Assembly (NCBI RefSeq): GCF_013388295.1
Contig: NZ_CP058235.1
Span: 248,001-312,000, forward strand
Direction of reading: 5' to 3'
Length of the DNA: 64,000 bases
Origin: Bartonella alsatica
GTDB taxonomy: Bacteria > Pseudomonadota > Alphaproteobacteria > Rhizobiales > Rhizobiaceae
Of the stretch, positions 36,247-48,225 are shown piece by piece; within the stretch, counting starts at the first letter, position 1; every line of letters starts with the position of its first letter. A program made the translations under genes and the position numbers. Under the pieces are notes generated by a model. That model saw nothing but the letters and a program-made list of their open reading frames with translations. It did not search any database and was not told the DNA's origin.

Positions 36247-36393
36247 TTAAAAAAACAGTTTGGTAAACTTATGCTGATAAAAAATGTTATGAAACCAAAA
36301 AGCAGAAAAATCAAAACTTACTGTAGATTCTAAGTAAGATACGAACTGTATGGAAAATGAAATAACACGCATCTCTCCAATAACAGGAAAAGT
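36247..36393 (-). pseudogene. Relic of a second autotransporter C terminus
   Basis: A ~48-codon minus-strand frame ends in …FWFHNIFYQHKFTKLFF. The intact autotransporter next door has LNYQHKFAKVGF near its end, and the DNA AACTTATGCTGAT is shared. So this is probably the eroded tail of a paralogous autotransporter. It has lost the closing strand and the rest of the barrel. Confidence 0.4.
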
Positions 36394-36975
36394 TTAAATA
36401 AATAATCTTTAATATAAACGGAAGATATATTTAATTTTTATAACAAAACTGTTAACCTCTAAAATAAAAATTTGTACAATAAAATTTTTAACCAAAGAAA
36501 ATTTTTTTTCACACTCTACCATCAATGCTTTATTATGAATAAATGAAATACTCAAAAAATGCCTTTTAACATTGCCATCTTTTCTTTGTAAAAAGATGGA
36601 GATATTACCTCTAAAAAGCTATAAAAGTAAAAAATTTTCAAATAAAACCAAGATTGGTAAGGCATTTATCATTCTAAAATTAAGAGTAAACAAACAAAAT
36701 ACTTCAAATATCAATTCTATTAGCAATGATATCTGTGATAATATTGAAGTAAATATTTTAGCAAAACTATTTTTATAGAGTAAATTTCTATCAATAATAA
36801 CTAACCAGAATACCCTTACAATTCGCAACTTACTATAATGTTATTTGCGATTTTAACCTAATAGGCTTCTCCTTTGTTTTCCGTTAAAAGAACCAGTGTT
36901 TTTTACCTCTATCTATAAACTGTTGATACCCCGCTATCATTAGATTGACTAGTAATGAGTCCTTGCGCGTGGCAA

Positions 36976-37251
36976 TTAAAAATAAATTCTATTTGAATGC
37001 TGCAATTTGTATCGATAATCTGCTGTGGTCATACATTCATGAACAGATATAAATTTATTCACATGCGAATCTATATTCTCAAGAAAACCATAAACTGGTT
37101 TTCAACCACATTGTGAAAGTGCTTTTTGGATTGCAGCTTGGTTAGCTCTGGAATTCTCCATAATACTAAAGTGTGATGGAGAAAGCTACTTAATACACTC
37201 AGCAGTGCTTAAAAGAGTTATCTCACACAATAATTTTAAGATTTTCTTCAT
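36976..37251 (-). pseudogene. Pseudogene of a small lipoprotein, with in-frame stops
   Basis: A textbook start: AAGGAGG, then ATG at 37251 and a signal sequence MKKILKLLCEITLLSTAEC. A TAG follows at codon 22, yet the same frame continues as sense (LSPSHFSIMENSRANQAAIQ, KALSQCG), meets a TGA, then goes on (KPVYGFLENIDSHVNKF, ISVHECMTTADYRYKLQ) to a TAA. One frame over ~92 codons broken only by stops is the mark of a recently dead gene. The CG…ECM…YRY cysteine spacing recalls small phage or plasmid lipoproteins; family not identified. Confidence 0.65.
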
Positions 37252-37302
37252 TTTTTCCTCCTTAAATAAGTTGAATAAATTAGTATAGCATGAGGTTGAT
37301 CC

Positions 37303-37638
37303 CTAAACATGCTTACATGCTGGCACCGCATTTCCATAATTAATGATGAGTACTAGGATAATACTGCCTGACGCTTCCTTTACCTCTCTAAGTAGAATTG
37401 CTGGCAAATAGAATAATTCTAAAGGTACTCTATAAGAAGTAGGACGATTGAAGCGAACCTAAAAACCTACCAGATCTAATAAATAATTTTCCAAGTTGAC
37501 AGTGGACTGTTTTCCATTACTTACCTCACCTAGTGTATTTGCCATAACCCCATGAGCAGTTTCTTATACTTGTTTGAGGCAAGCTAAAGGTGCTACCGTA
37601 ACAGTATTAAATCTGTTGATCAACCATTTATCAGTCAT
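37303..37638 (-). pseudogene. Second pseudogene in the same frame, upstream of the lipoprotein relic
   Basis: From an ATG at 37638 the minus-strand frame reads MTDKWLINRFNTVTVAPLAC, then TAA, TAHGVMANTLGEVSNGKQST, TAG, and RPTSYRVPLELFYLPAILLR to a final TAG at 37303. Two internal stops interrupt about 112 codons of protein-like sequence. It would have been the gene just before the lipoprotein. I do not recognise the product; the pairing hints at a lost phage or conjugation operon. Confidence 0.45.
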
Positions 37639-37857
37639 CTCAGTTATAACTTAAAAGTTAGTACGTAAATAACTGTTGTATTGTTTTGAAGAGGAATTGT
37701 ATATCCTTACCATTTTCATATTCTTTTTCTTTATCCACATAAAATCATAAAAAATGTTTTTCCCCTTTACTCCTCATTTATATCATGCTTCGATACACGA
37801 GATTACTTTTTTCAGTGTAATTTTGAATCTTAAATAATTAAAGGGAACTTCCAAAAA

Positions 37858-39246
37858 ATGAACTATAAACAAAAGTTAGAAGATAATCCTCAAAAAAAAT
37901 TGCAACGCGGATTAGATAACCGACACGTACAACTTATAGCTCTCGGTGGTGCTATTGGAACAGGCCTCTTTATGGGATCAGGAAAAACAATCAGCGTAGC
38001 AGGCCCATCCATCATACTCGTTTATGCCATTATCGGGTGTGCCTTATACTTTGTAATGCGTGCTATGGGAGAATTATTACTTTCTAATTCACAATACCGA
38101 TCTCTTATTGATTTTTCAACCGATATGCTAGGACCAGAAATTGCTTTTTTTGTTGGCTGGAGCTATTGGTTAAGCTGGGTTGTAACTGGAGCAGCGGATA
38201 TTATTGCCATCATCACTTATATGCACTTTTGGTGGCCAACACTCAATTCATGGTTTACTGTTTTTGCTTGCATTAGTTTCTTTTTAATCTTTAATCTCTT
38301 TGCCGTAAAAATGTTCGGAGAACTTGAATTTTGGTTTGGTCTTATTAAAGTCATAGCAATTTTGGCTTTAATCGTTGTTGGATTTTATATGATCGCTACT
38401 GGCTTTACCTCTCCAAATGGTACTGTTGCCTCTCTTAGTCACGTATGGAACGGAGGAGATATATTTCCTCGAGGAATTATAGGTTTTTTTGCTGGATTTC
38501 AAATTGCCATTTTTTCGTTTGTTGGGATAGAAATTGCCGGAACAACTGCAGCTGAAGTTAAAGACCCTAAAAAAGTCTTACCTAAAGCAATCAATGCAAT
38601 ACCGGTTCGTATTGTACTCTTTTATATCTTTTCTCTCGCTGTGATTATGTCAGTCACACCTTGGGATCAAGTTATCCCAGACAAAAGCCCCTTTGTTTCG
38701 ATGTTTTGGCTTGCTGGCATTCCGATAGCTGCTGGTTTGGTAAATTTTGTTGTTCTCACCTCAGCTGCCTCTTCAGCAAATAGTGGTATTTTTTCTACTA
38801 GCCGCATGATATATGGGCTAGCAACACAAAAAGGTGCGCCTCGGCTTTTGGGAAAACTTTCCAAATATCACGTTCCAGCTAATGCCTTATTCTTTTCTTG
38901 CTTGTGCATTTTATTAGGGTACACGATCGCATCACTATCTCCAAACATCATCAGTGCTTTTACAATTGTGACTAGTATTTCAGCTATTGCATTTTTATTC
39001 GTATGGTCTGTAATTCTGATTAGCTATATTGTATATCGTCGCAATTATCCTCAGCTACATGTTGAATCTGTCTACAAAATGCCGGGAGGTGTTATCATGT
39101 GCTGGGTTATTTTAGCTTTTTTTGCTTTCATGCTCTATTTGTTGACATTAGAAGCTGATACCTTAACAGCTTTAAAATATAGTACATTATGGTTTATCTT
39201 CTTAGGCATAGCGTATTTTATGTTTGTAAGAAAAAAAATTTCTTAA
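37858..39246 (+). CDS. cycA: D-serine/D-alanine/glycine-type amino acid permease
   Basis: Proton-coupled amino acid transporter of the APC superfamily, 462 residues with about 12 membrane spans. The start matches the CycA type closely: NRHVQLIALGGAIGTGLF (actual first residues DNRHVQ), MGSGKTISVAGPSIILVYAI, FVMRAMGELLLSN, WVVTGAADIIAI. The consensus helix 1 motif GGAIGTGLF holds the substrate-binding break. ATG at 37858 follows AAAGGGAAC. Substrate is inferred; related GABA or aromatic permeases differ at these motifs. It ends before a strong two-way terminator. Confidence 0.85.
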   Translation: MNYKQKLEDNPQKKLQRGLDNRHVQLIALGGAIGTGLFMGSGKTISVAGPSIILVYAIIGCALYFVMRAMGELLLSNSQYRSLIDFSTDMLGPEIAFFVGWSYWLSWVVTGAADIIAIITYMHFWWPTLNSWFTVFACISFFLIFNLFAVKMFGELEFWFGLIKVIAILALIVVGFYMIATGFTSPNGTVASLSHVWNGGDIFPRGIIGFFAGFQIAIFSFVGIEIAGTTAAEVKDPKKVLPKAINAIPVRIVLFYIFSLAVIMSVTPWDQVIPDKSPFVSMFWLAGIPIAAGLVNFVVLTSAASSANSGIFSTSRMIYGLATQKGAPRLLGKLSKYHVPANALFFSCLCILLGYTIASLSPNIISAFTIVTSISAIAFLFVWSVILISYIVYRRNYPQLHVESVYKMPGGVIMCWVILAFFAFMLYLLTLEADTLTALKYSTLWFIFLGIAYFMFVRKKIS

Positions 39247-39283
39247 AATAACAAATAAAGCCTATGCATAAAAAGCATATCAA

Positions 39284-39309
39284 AAAAGGGTAACATTAGT
39301 TACCCTTTT
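39284..39309. terminator. Bidirectional terminator between cycA and ilvC
   Basis: AAAAGGGTAAC and GTTACCCTTTT form a perfect 11-bp stem with a 4-nt loop. Runs of T on either strand let it serve both convergent genes. Confidence 0.85.
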
Positions 39310-39354
39310 ATACATAAAGCATAAAAGCTTTTTACATAATATTTCATATAAACT

Positions 39355-41398
<2,044 letters not shown>

Positions 41399-42133
41399 TC
41401 ACACTAATAACTGAGTGAAACGTTGAACAGTATTATGCATTCCATACTCTAACGCATCAGCAATAAGCCCATGACCAATAGAAACTTCTTCAAGCCAAGG
41501 AATACGATTAATAAGAACAGGTAGATTCGCAATTGTCAAATCATGCCCTGCATTAACACCTAGTTGCAGCTCTTTAGCTCTTCTTGCTGCTAAAACAAGT
41601 TTATTTAGCTCCTGATCCTGTTTTGTCTTATCTTTAAACGCTCCTCCATAAGCTCCAGTATAAAATTCCACACGATCGGCCCCAATTGCTTTAGCAATAT
41701 CAAGACCATCAACAACAGGATCAGCAAATAATGACACTCGAATCTTTCTTGCTTTCAAGCGTTGAATAATAGGTGCTAAAAATTCTGCATTACGGGAAAA
41801 ATTCCAACCATGATCAGAAGTTGACTGAGTTGGATCATCAGGAACAAGAGTAATCTGATTAGCATAATTCTCTGCTATATTCAAAAACGCATCGCTTGGA
41901 TAACCTTCAATATTAAACTCAGCAGTAGGAAAGGTGCTGTTAATTAAACAATGTATATCTGGCAAATCAGTAAAACGAATATGTCTTTCATCAGGACGCG
42001 GATGGACCGTTAACCCCCCTGCACCAGCTGTAAGCGCTATATGGCCAATACTCTTTATATTTGGCCATGGCAGATTACGCCGATTGCGCAAAACAGCAAT
42101 AGCATTAAGATTAACCGAAAGTTTTATTGCCAT
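41399..42133 (-). CDS. pdxJ: Pyridoxine 5'-phosphate synthase
   Basis: TIM-barrel enzyme that condenses 3-amino-2-oxopropyl phosphate with 1-deoxyxylulose 5-phosphate to make vitamin B6 phosphate (DXP-dependent route). Signatures: [15 protein letters not shown] at the N terminus, [16 protein letters not shown] (~39-54, active-site His/Arg), [17 protein letters not shown] and VSLFADP, then GVNAGHDLT and [11 protein letters not shown] at the end. Length 244. The ATG at 42133 is preceded by AGGAG at 5 nt and preferred to 42139. Other pdx genes are not in the window. Confidence 0.95.
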   Translation of the reverse strand: MAIKLSVNLNAIAVLRNRRNLPWPNIKSIGHIALTAGAGGLTVHPRPDERHIRFTDLPDIHCLINSTFPTAEFNIEGYPSDAFLNIAENYANQITLVPDDPTQSTSDHGWNFSRNAEFLAPIIQRLKARKIRVSLFADPVVDGLDIAKAIGADRVEFYTGAYGGAFKDKTKQDQELNKLVLAARRAKELQLGVNAGHDLTIANLPVLINRIPWLEEVSIGHGLIADALEYGMHNTVQRFTQLLV

Positions 42134-42212
42134 GTACACTCCTATTTTCCGTGTATAATGCTAAAAACAGAAAAATACTCCGCCCGTAGAATCGTAAAGA
42201 ATAAAAATTCCC

Positions 42213-43334
42213 CTATCGGACAATTGTTAAACACTCTGCCGCACGCGTAATTCCTGTATACAGCCATCGTGCATACATATCACGAAATGCAAAACTTTCA
42301 TCAAACAAAACGACATTATCCCATTGAGATCCCTGCGCTTTATGAACAGTTAACGCATATCCATAATCAAAATCATCATATCTTTTTTTTAATTGCCAAG
42401 AAATTTCACTATCAGGATTTTCAAATACTGCTTTTAAAAGCTTAATCTTTGCCACCCCACGCTCGTTTTCTTCTGATTTAATAAGAAGGTTAATACCTGG
42501 TTTAACAGTTTCTTTCTGTGAAGTCATCACTTTCCATAAAGAGCCATTCAACAAACTTTTAGTAGGATCATTGCGCAAACATACAAGTTTATCTCCCGCT
42601 TGTGGGTAAGCTGCCGTAAATCCCTTCAATGCACGCAAACGTTTATTATAAAGATGGCGTGTTCGATTAACACCTACCAACACTTGATCAGCATCCAAAA
42701 CCAATTGCTGATCGACCTCTTTACGTGTAATAATGCGAGCTGTCCCATAATCACCATAAGTAATATCGCGTCCTTCACGCACATCCATAGCCAAACGAAT
42801 AATCGGATTATCATGTGCTTGCCGATGAATTTCTGAAAGAAAAAAATCCGGTGTACTATTGGAAAAAAAGCCACCTCCTGATATAGGAGGTAATTGACCT
42901 GGATCACCAAGAACGAGAATTGGTGTTCGAAAGCTCATTAAATCACGTGCCAATTGTTCATCTACCATCGAACATTCATCAACAATGATAAGTTTAGCTT
43001 GCGCAGCGGCACTTTTTCGATTTAGTGCAAATGTCGGTGCAATAGACTTTTTCCCTGTTACTTCATCGGAAACTTCTTCTTCTCCACGTGGACAATAAAT
43101 CAATGAATGAATAGTACAAGCATTACTGACACCTTTAGAGCGCAAAACCTGTGCCGCTTTACCTGTGAATGCAGTAAATTGAACAGAGCCATCAACTGTT
43201 TCCGCAAAATAGCGCGCAAGCGTTGTTTTGCCTGTTCCTGCATAACCAAAGAGACGAAAAAGTGGAGAACGCCCATCCCTCAACCACGCAGCAACAGCCT
43301 TCAATGCATTGTCCTGTTCTCGTGAAAACTGCAT
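42213..43334 (-). CDS. RecD-like ATP-dependent DNA helicase (superfamily 1)
   Basis: A compact 373-residue SF1 helicase of the RecD/AAA_30 type. Walker A is LFGYAGTGKTTLARYF (~28-43), Walker B IIVDECSMVD (~116-125), then VLGDPGQLPPISGGGFF and the C-terminal UvrD_C_2 motif ALTVHKAQGSQWDNVVLFD (~330-348) with WLYTGITRA. It lacks the long N-terminal domain of RecD1/RecD2, so a role in repair or recombination is probable but unproven. Similar short helicases are common in Rhizobiales. It starts at ATG 43334 and is ~70 bases ahead of pdxJ on the same strand. Confidence 0.88.
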   Translation of the reverse strand: MQFSREQDNALKAVAAWLRDGRSPLFRLFGYAGTGKTTLARYFAETVDGSVQFTAFTGKAAQVLRSKGVSNACTIHSLIYCPRGEEEVSDEVTGKKSIAPTFALNRKSAAAQAKLIIVDECSMVDEQLARDLMSFRTPILVLGDPGQLPPISGGGFFSNSTPDFFLSEIHRQAHDNPIIRLAMDVREGRDITYGDYGTARIITRKEVDQQLVLDADQVLVGVNRTRHLYNKRLRALKGFTAAYPQAGDKLVCLRNDPTKSLLNGSLWKVMTSQKETVKPGINLLIKSEENERGVAKIKLLKAVFENPDSEISWQLKKRYDDFDYGYALTVHKAQGSQWDNVVLFDESFAFRDMYARWLYTGITRAAECLTIVR

Positions 43335-45291
43335 AATTTATCAAAATAAGATTCGCATCAAAAGAGCAAGCATTTTGAAAATAAAACCACTATCAAGAAA
43401 TTTTTTGCCGTTAAGAGGTTCTGGTATAGGGCTATCTAATCACTTTCACAGTCAAATTATCAACGATTGTACCAACAGTTTTCGTCAAAATACTGCAATA
43501 ATCTAAATTTATACTCAGACAAAATTTGTATTAACCTTTTTTATAACATCGCATACTTGTTAGGAAAAATGTCCTTTTCTATAGCAGACTATAAACAATC
43601 AAATTAATCGCGAAGTAAACTTAAAACAATGCATATATATACTTCTTCTGCCTCATGTTTAGAATTAAAAAACAGCTAAAACAAAACCTTAAGGCTATGG
43701 GTTATCATTGAAAATTTTTCATTACAAAAAACTGCTCTTATACAGAATACGAACAGTATAACTTTATAAATCATACTCCACGTTTTACTAAAACCAATCA
43801 GTTCCTTTGCGCATAAAAGCAAAACGCGCACCCTGTAATAAAAAATAAATTGCACCAATAAAGCTATCGAAGTTTTTTAGCAGAAATAAAGCAAGACATG
43901 AAGCAGATCTTAACAAAAGCCGCTTAACCCAATCAGGTCTGTCAATAATCTCTTAGCAATCTTCATCCCATAACAACTTTCAACACATGCATGACTCAAG
44001 ATACAAGTGAACTACACCTAAATGAAAAAAAACGTGGCTCCCATTCCTTACCATCAATTAATATTGCAAACGCTTTAAGAAAAGCTCAAAAATGAGATGC
44101 TAATTAATAGAAATTAAGCCTACTAGTGAACTGCTCATCTATCTTAAACTGGTAACCTAATATCAAACACAGCCACGCATCCTGATAAACTTTGGAATTC
44201 ATTAAACGATAAATATAACTTTGATATCATCCTATAGGCTATCTCCATGTCAAATCTACGCTCTCTTTATCTCGTCAAAGAAGTTACATACCATGGTGAA
44301 ACTGTATAATAAGTACATATTAATCATGAACAACAGCACAAGAAGCTCAAAATTTATAGAACTCAAGATTTTGTTGACAACTATAAAAGAACACTTGCTG
44401 AATTAAAAAGACTTATACTTCCTAAAGCGAACTTAGGGGAAACGTGACGAAGATTCATTCCCATGGCTTCTTAAACAATATTACAATACCACTAGTATAG
44501 CCCTGGCTAAAACTACAAAAAGATAGAAAAAACTCATCCTTATAAAGAGAAGTGCAGTTTTATAGGAATTATTCCACACCAAACAACCGAAATAACATGT
44601 CATAGCCGAAGTTGAACGCCGTAAAGAAATACTAGCAACTACTTTAAAACTTCCCCCGAAACCTTCAATGATCTTTTTAATTAGAACAATTGAACAGGAC
44701 TTTTGAAAAACAAAAAGGAATTTCCAATTTAAAGAAGAAAGATATTATCAACGATGAGTTTTAGATACCCAATGAACACGTTTATATAAAATCTTTCTTA
44801 TACAAACTTACGTCGTGGTGATGCAGTTCCGACTAATTAAAAAAAACGGTAAAGAATATCATTCATTTAAAAACAGAAAAAAGCAAATTTCAAACAGATG
44901 TCGTTCTTTCAATCTGGCTTGAATGAACAGTAACGTTTGAAATTTGGCTTACCGAAAAAACGTTTATATACAATAAAAATAGAAAAACATTCTCTACAGT
45001 AAGTTTTTGGTACAAAATTTTAATAAAGAATACAATTAGATAGCTATAAAATAGTAAATAATTTAAGAACACTTGCAACACATACAGCCAATTTAGATTA
45101 AAAGTTTCATAATTCAAAATACTTTTTGTATAAAAAAATAGCAATATACTGCCTCTTTACACAAAGAGCGTAGATTGAAAAAATATGTTCTAAAAATGAG
45201 AGAAAATCCCCAAAATGAAGGAAAAAATTTAAAAAACACAAAAGAATCAATAACTACTAAATTCCTTCATCATTTGATTAACATACTAATT
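43335..45291. other. Two-kilobase gap with eroded coding sequence
   Basis: No intact gene. The stretch 43991-44810 holds plus-strand protein-like pieces in all three frames (listed as a pseudogene). 44890-45144 offers an 84-codon minus-strand frame of Leu/Phe/Tyr-rich composition, with no ribosome site, that I do not accept. No ilvH-like sequence is recognisable where that gene would be expected after ilvI. Confidence 0.55.
43991..44810 (+). pseudogene. Heavily decayed gene or genes
   Basis: Plus-strand pieces look like protein but are broken by stops and frameshifts. From ATG 43991: MTQDTSELHLNEKKRGSHSL and ~14 more residues to TGA. Near 44166 in another frame: HPDKLWNSLNDKYNFDI, then AISMSNLRSLYLVKEVTYHG, then HINHEQQHKKLKIYRTQDFV and NYKRTLAELKRLILPKANLG. 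Near 44605 in the third frame: AEVERRKEILATTLKLPPKP. Charged, helix-like composition. I cannot assign a family. Confidence 0.4.
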
Positions 45292-47091
45292 TTATACAAA
45301 AATCCGCCCTTCAGCAGAAATAGCATTTGCAACTACTTCATCATTAGCCTCATCAGGCAACAGCATATCATTATGCGCGCATCCAGATGGTATCATAGGA
45401 AAACAATTTTCTAAATTATCAACACAACAATCAAAGAGAACTGGCTTGTCAGAGTCAATCATTTGCTGAATTTTACCATCAAGTTCATCTGGTTTTGAAC
45501 AACGAATCCCAACCACTCCATAAGCTTGTGCCAACTTTACAAAGTCAGGCATTGATTCCGTATAAGAATGAGAAAGACGATTACCATGCAGCAATTGTTG
45601 CCACTGTCGGACCATACCCATATATTGATTATTTAAAATAAAAATTTTTACCGGCGTATTATGCTGAATTGCGGTTGCAAGCTCTTGAATACTCATCTGA
45701 ATTGAAGCATCACCAGAAATACATAAAACAAGAGCATCAGGATGTGCTATTTGAACACCAATAGCCGCTGGAAGACCATACCCCATAGTCCCAAGACCAC
45801 CAGAAGTCATCCAGTGTTTTGGCTTGTCAAAACGATAATACTGCGCAGCCCACATCTGATGCTGTCCAACATCAGTGGTAATATAAGCATTCGCATCTTT
45901 AGTTAATGCATAAAGCCGTTCAAGAGCATATTGTGGCATAATAACATCTTTTTTTTCCATATATGCCAATGAATTACGAGCTTTCCAACGATTAATTTGT
46001 CTCCACCATGCGTCACGACTTTCGTCCTTAAATATTGGTTTCTGCATATGCAAGTGTTGATTTATGTCTTCTAAAATATCCGCCACATCACCAATAAGTG
46101 GAACCTCCACTTTTACAATCTTATTGATAGATGAAGGATTAATATCAATATGAATAATGCGCGCATGAGGTGCAAATGCATCAAGCCGCCCAGTGATACG
46201 ATCATCAAACCGTGCACCAACAGCTAACATAACATCACAATCATGCATGGCCATATTAGCCTCATAGGTTCCATGCATTCCAAGCATTCCAAGCCAATTT
46301 TTGCTAGAAGCAGGATAAGCACCAAGTCCCATTAATGTTGAAGTAATCGGAAAATCTCCCAGTTGAACTAAATCACGCAAAAGCTGTACAGCTTTAGAAC
46401 CCGATGAAATAACACCACCACCAGAATAAATAACGGGACGCTTTGCATCTGCTAAAAGAGAAACAGCACATTCAATAGCCTTAATATCCCCTTTCAACCG
46501 TGGAGAAGAATGCAAAGATGACGAAACTTGAGGCGTTCTATAAATACCCAAAGCTAATTGGATATCCTTAGGAATATCAATCAAAACCGGTCCTGGACAT
46601 CCTGTTTGAGCAACAGCGAACGCTTCATGAATAATTGCGGCGAGATCATTCACATCTTCAACAAGCCAATTATGTTTCGTACAGGACTTTGTAATACTAA
46701 CTGTATCAGCCTCTTGAAAACCATTTGTTCCAATCACAGTTGTTGACACCTGACCAGAAAAACAAACAAGAGGTATAGAATCCATGAGTGCATCTTGCAA
46801 AGGTGTCACAGCATTCGTTGCCCCTGGACCCGAAGTCACAAGCATAACACCTACCTTTCCTGTGCTTCGAGCATAGCCTTCAGCAGCATGACCTGCAGCC
46901 TGTTCATGACGCACCAAAATATGCTGGAGGAAATCCTGCTGATAAATAACATCAAAAATAGGAAGAACAGCCCCACCAGGATAACCAAAGAGATGTTTAA
47001 CTCCTTGATCAATAAGAGCTTGAACCACCATTTCAGCACCCGACATTCTTGTTCCGTTCGCCCGCTCTTGCATTCTTGGATGATTTGTCAT
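45292..47091 (-). CDS. ilvI: Acetolactate synthase large subunit
   Basis: Catalytic subunit of acetohydroxyacid synthase (ThDP, FAD and Mg2+), first common enzyme of valine, leucine and isoleucine synthesis. [13 protein letters not shown] near the N terminus with the catalytic Glu in [16 protein letters not shown], and the ThDP motif [17 protein letters not shown]…NNQ late in the chain. 599 residues from ATG 47091 ([10 protein letters not shown], preceded by GTGGGA). The frame stays open upstream to a TTG at 47223, through two terminator hairpins and a nine-G run, but that is leader RNA. No ilvH follows, unlike the usual ilvI-ilvH pair. Confidence 0.93.
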   Translation of the reverse strand: MTNHPRMQERANGTRMSGAEMVVQALIDQGVKHLFGYPGGAVLPIFDVIYQQDFLQHILVRHEQAAGHAAEGYARSTGKVGVMLVTSGPGATNAVTPLQDALMDSIPLVCFSGQVSTTVIGTNGFQEADTVSITKSCTKHNWLVEDVNDLAAIIHEAFAVAQTGCPGPVLIDIPKDIQLALGIYRTPQVSSSLHSSPRLKGDIKAIECAVSLLADAKRPVIYSGGGVISSGSKAVQLLRDLVQLGDFPITSTLMGLGAYPASSKNWLGMLGMHGTYEANMAMHDCDVMLAVGARFDDRITGRLDAFAPHARIIHIDINPSSINKIVKVEVPLIGDVADILEDINQHLHMQKPIFKDESRDAWWRQINRWKARNSLAYMEKKDVIMPQYALERLYALTKDANAYITTDVGQHQMWAAQYYRFDKPKHWMTSGGLGTMGYGLPAAIGVQIAHPDALVLCISGDASIQMSIQELATAIQHNTPVKIFILNNQYMGMVRQWQQLLHGNRLSHSYTESMPDFVKLAQAYGVVGIRCSKPDELDGKIQQMIDSDKPVLFDCCVDNLENCFPMIPSGCAHNDMLLPDEANDEVVANAISAEGRIFV

Positions 47092-47121
47092 TTTTCCCAC
47101 TCGCCTACTTGATAGCACAAT

Positions 47122-47165
47122 AAAAAAGCTCCCGAAGGAGCCTATAAAAAAGCTCCGAGAGAGCC
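47122..47165 (-). promoter_or_regulatory. Two tandem terminator hairpins in the ilvI leader (candidate attenuator)
   Basis: On the minus strand the promoter-proximal hairpin is GCTC-TCTCG-GAGC followed by TTTTTT; the second, GGCTCC-TTCG-GGAGC with TTTTTT, has a classic UUCG loop. They lie 31-75 bases before the ilvI start and ~190 bases after miaA. They could end the miaA transcript or act as a transcription attenuator of ilvI; position in front of a branched-chain operon favours a check for the latter. Confidence 0.6.
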
Positions 47166-47198
47166 TATTACACACAAAAAAGATATATTGTATGATTA

Positions 47199-47207
47199 CC
47201 CCCCCCC
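47199..47207. repeat. Nine-base C/G homopolymer upstream of ilvI
   Basis: Nine C on the plus strand (nine G in the ilvI leader transcript), ~110 bases before the ilvI start and ahead of the tandem hairpins. Such tracts are slippage-prone. Confidence 0.85.
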
Positions 47208-47352
47208 TTATTCCAATACACAAAATCTATAAGGAAAACTTCTCCTATAAAAGGCTTCTAATTATATTGGTACTATCCGTCAATAAAAAATTATACTTCC
47301 TAAAAAATTTTCCGCTTACAATTAACTTTTTTCAATTTTTTCAGCACTTTTA

Positions 47353-48225
47353 TCAAGAAATAACTACCCAATCATCATCAAACTGATTACGAAACCATGT
47401 CATTTGTCTTTTTGCATACCTCCTCGTTTGAGATTTCACCATTTCAAGAGCATCCTCAAAACTTTGATGCCCATCTAAATGAGCTATAAATTCAGATACA
47501 CCAATAGCCTTCATCGCTGGTAACAAAGGAGAAAGCTCAAGCTTCTTTATCGCAATCACCTCTTCTAAAACGCCTCTTTCAATCATAGAATCTAATCGTT
47601 TATGAATCCGTTCATAAAGCAATTGACGTGGTGGAACGAGAAGAATTTTTTCTAAACAATGCCATGCAATGAGAGATGTTGTTTTTCGTTTCTGCCACCA
47701 ACTTAGCTTTTTACCTGTTGCATCATAAACTTCCAAAGCACGGATAATACGTTGACCATCTTGCGGAGAAATTTTCTCAGCGAGAACAGCATCAACCTGC
47801 AACAACTGACAATAAAGACTCTCAATACCCTCTTTATCAAGCCGAAGTCGCCATTTTTTCCGCACAACATCTGGAATATGAGGGATTTTTGAAATTCCTC
47901 CTAAAAGAGCACGAAAATAAAGTCCTGTTCCACCTACAAAAATAAGTGATTTTGTCGTAAATGTATTCAACAGTTTCTCAACATCCCGCAACCATTTCCC
48001 TACCGAATAATTTACCGTCGGACTCACATAACCATAGAGATAATGTGGAACAATTGTAGTATCAGCCTCCGTCGGCCGAGCCGTTAAAATATTTAAAACA
48101 TCATAAACCTGCATTGAATCCGTGTTAATGATAAAAGCATTTTTTTCTTGAGCCATTTGTAAGGCAAGCGCAGATTTCCCACTTGAAGTTGGCCCTGCTA
48201 TTAATGTAATCGTTCTCTGTGTCAT
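47353..48225 (-). CDS. miaA: tRNA dimethylallyltransferase MiaA
   Basis: Adds a dimethylallyl group to A37 of tRNAs that read UNN codons, supporting frame maintenance. P-loop AGPTSSGKSALALQ (~10-23), substrate motif INTDSMQVYDVLNILTARPT (~34-53), FVGGTGLYFRALLGG (~97-111), QDGQRIIRALEVY and a C-terminal TRRYAKRQMTWFRNQF (~268-283). 290 residues, normal. In many bacteria miaA sits by hfq; here its neighbours are degP upstream and ilvI downstream. Confidence 0.95.
   Translation of the reverse strand: MTQRTITLIAGPTSSGKSALALQMAQEKNAFIINTDSMQVYDVLNILTARPTEADTTIVPHYLYGYVSPTVNYSVGKWLRDVEKLLNTFTTKSLIFVGGTGLYFRALLGGISKIPHIPDVVRKKWRLRLDKEGIESLYCQLLQVDAVLAEKISPQDGQRIIRALEVYDATGKKLSWWQKRKTTSLIAWHCLEKILLVPPRQLLYERIHKRLDSMIERGVLEEVIAIKKLELSPLLPAMKAIGVSEFIAHLDGHQSFEDALEMVKSQTRRYAKRQMTWFRNQFDDDWVVIS

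Larger units (their letters stand above)
35981..37857. other. Decay zone between the autotransporter and cycA
   Basis: Nearly 1.9 kb without an intact gene. It includes a 22-bp duplication, an autotransporter relic and two adjacent minus-strand pseudogenes listed separately. A 68-codon plus-strand frame at 36572-36778 lacks coding signs. The bases 37650-37740 read in one minus-strand frame as VDKEKEYENGKDIQFLFKTI and may be the front of the second pseudogene. Confidence 0.55.

Noticed and set aside
44890-45144. 84-codon minus-strand frame, considered as a possible ilvH relic
   Set aside because: Sequence is Leu/Phe/Tyr-rich with none of the ACT-domain features of IlvH.
47092-47223. N-terminal extension of IlvI to the upstream TTG
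   Set aside because: It would translate two terminator hairpins and a nine-G run, and the family start matches ATG 47091.
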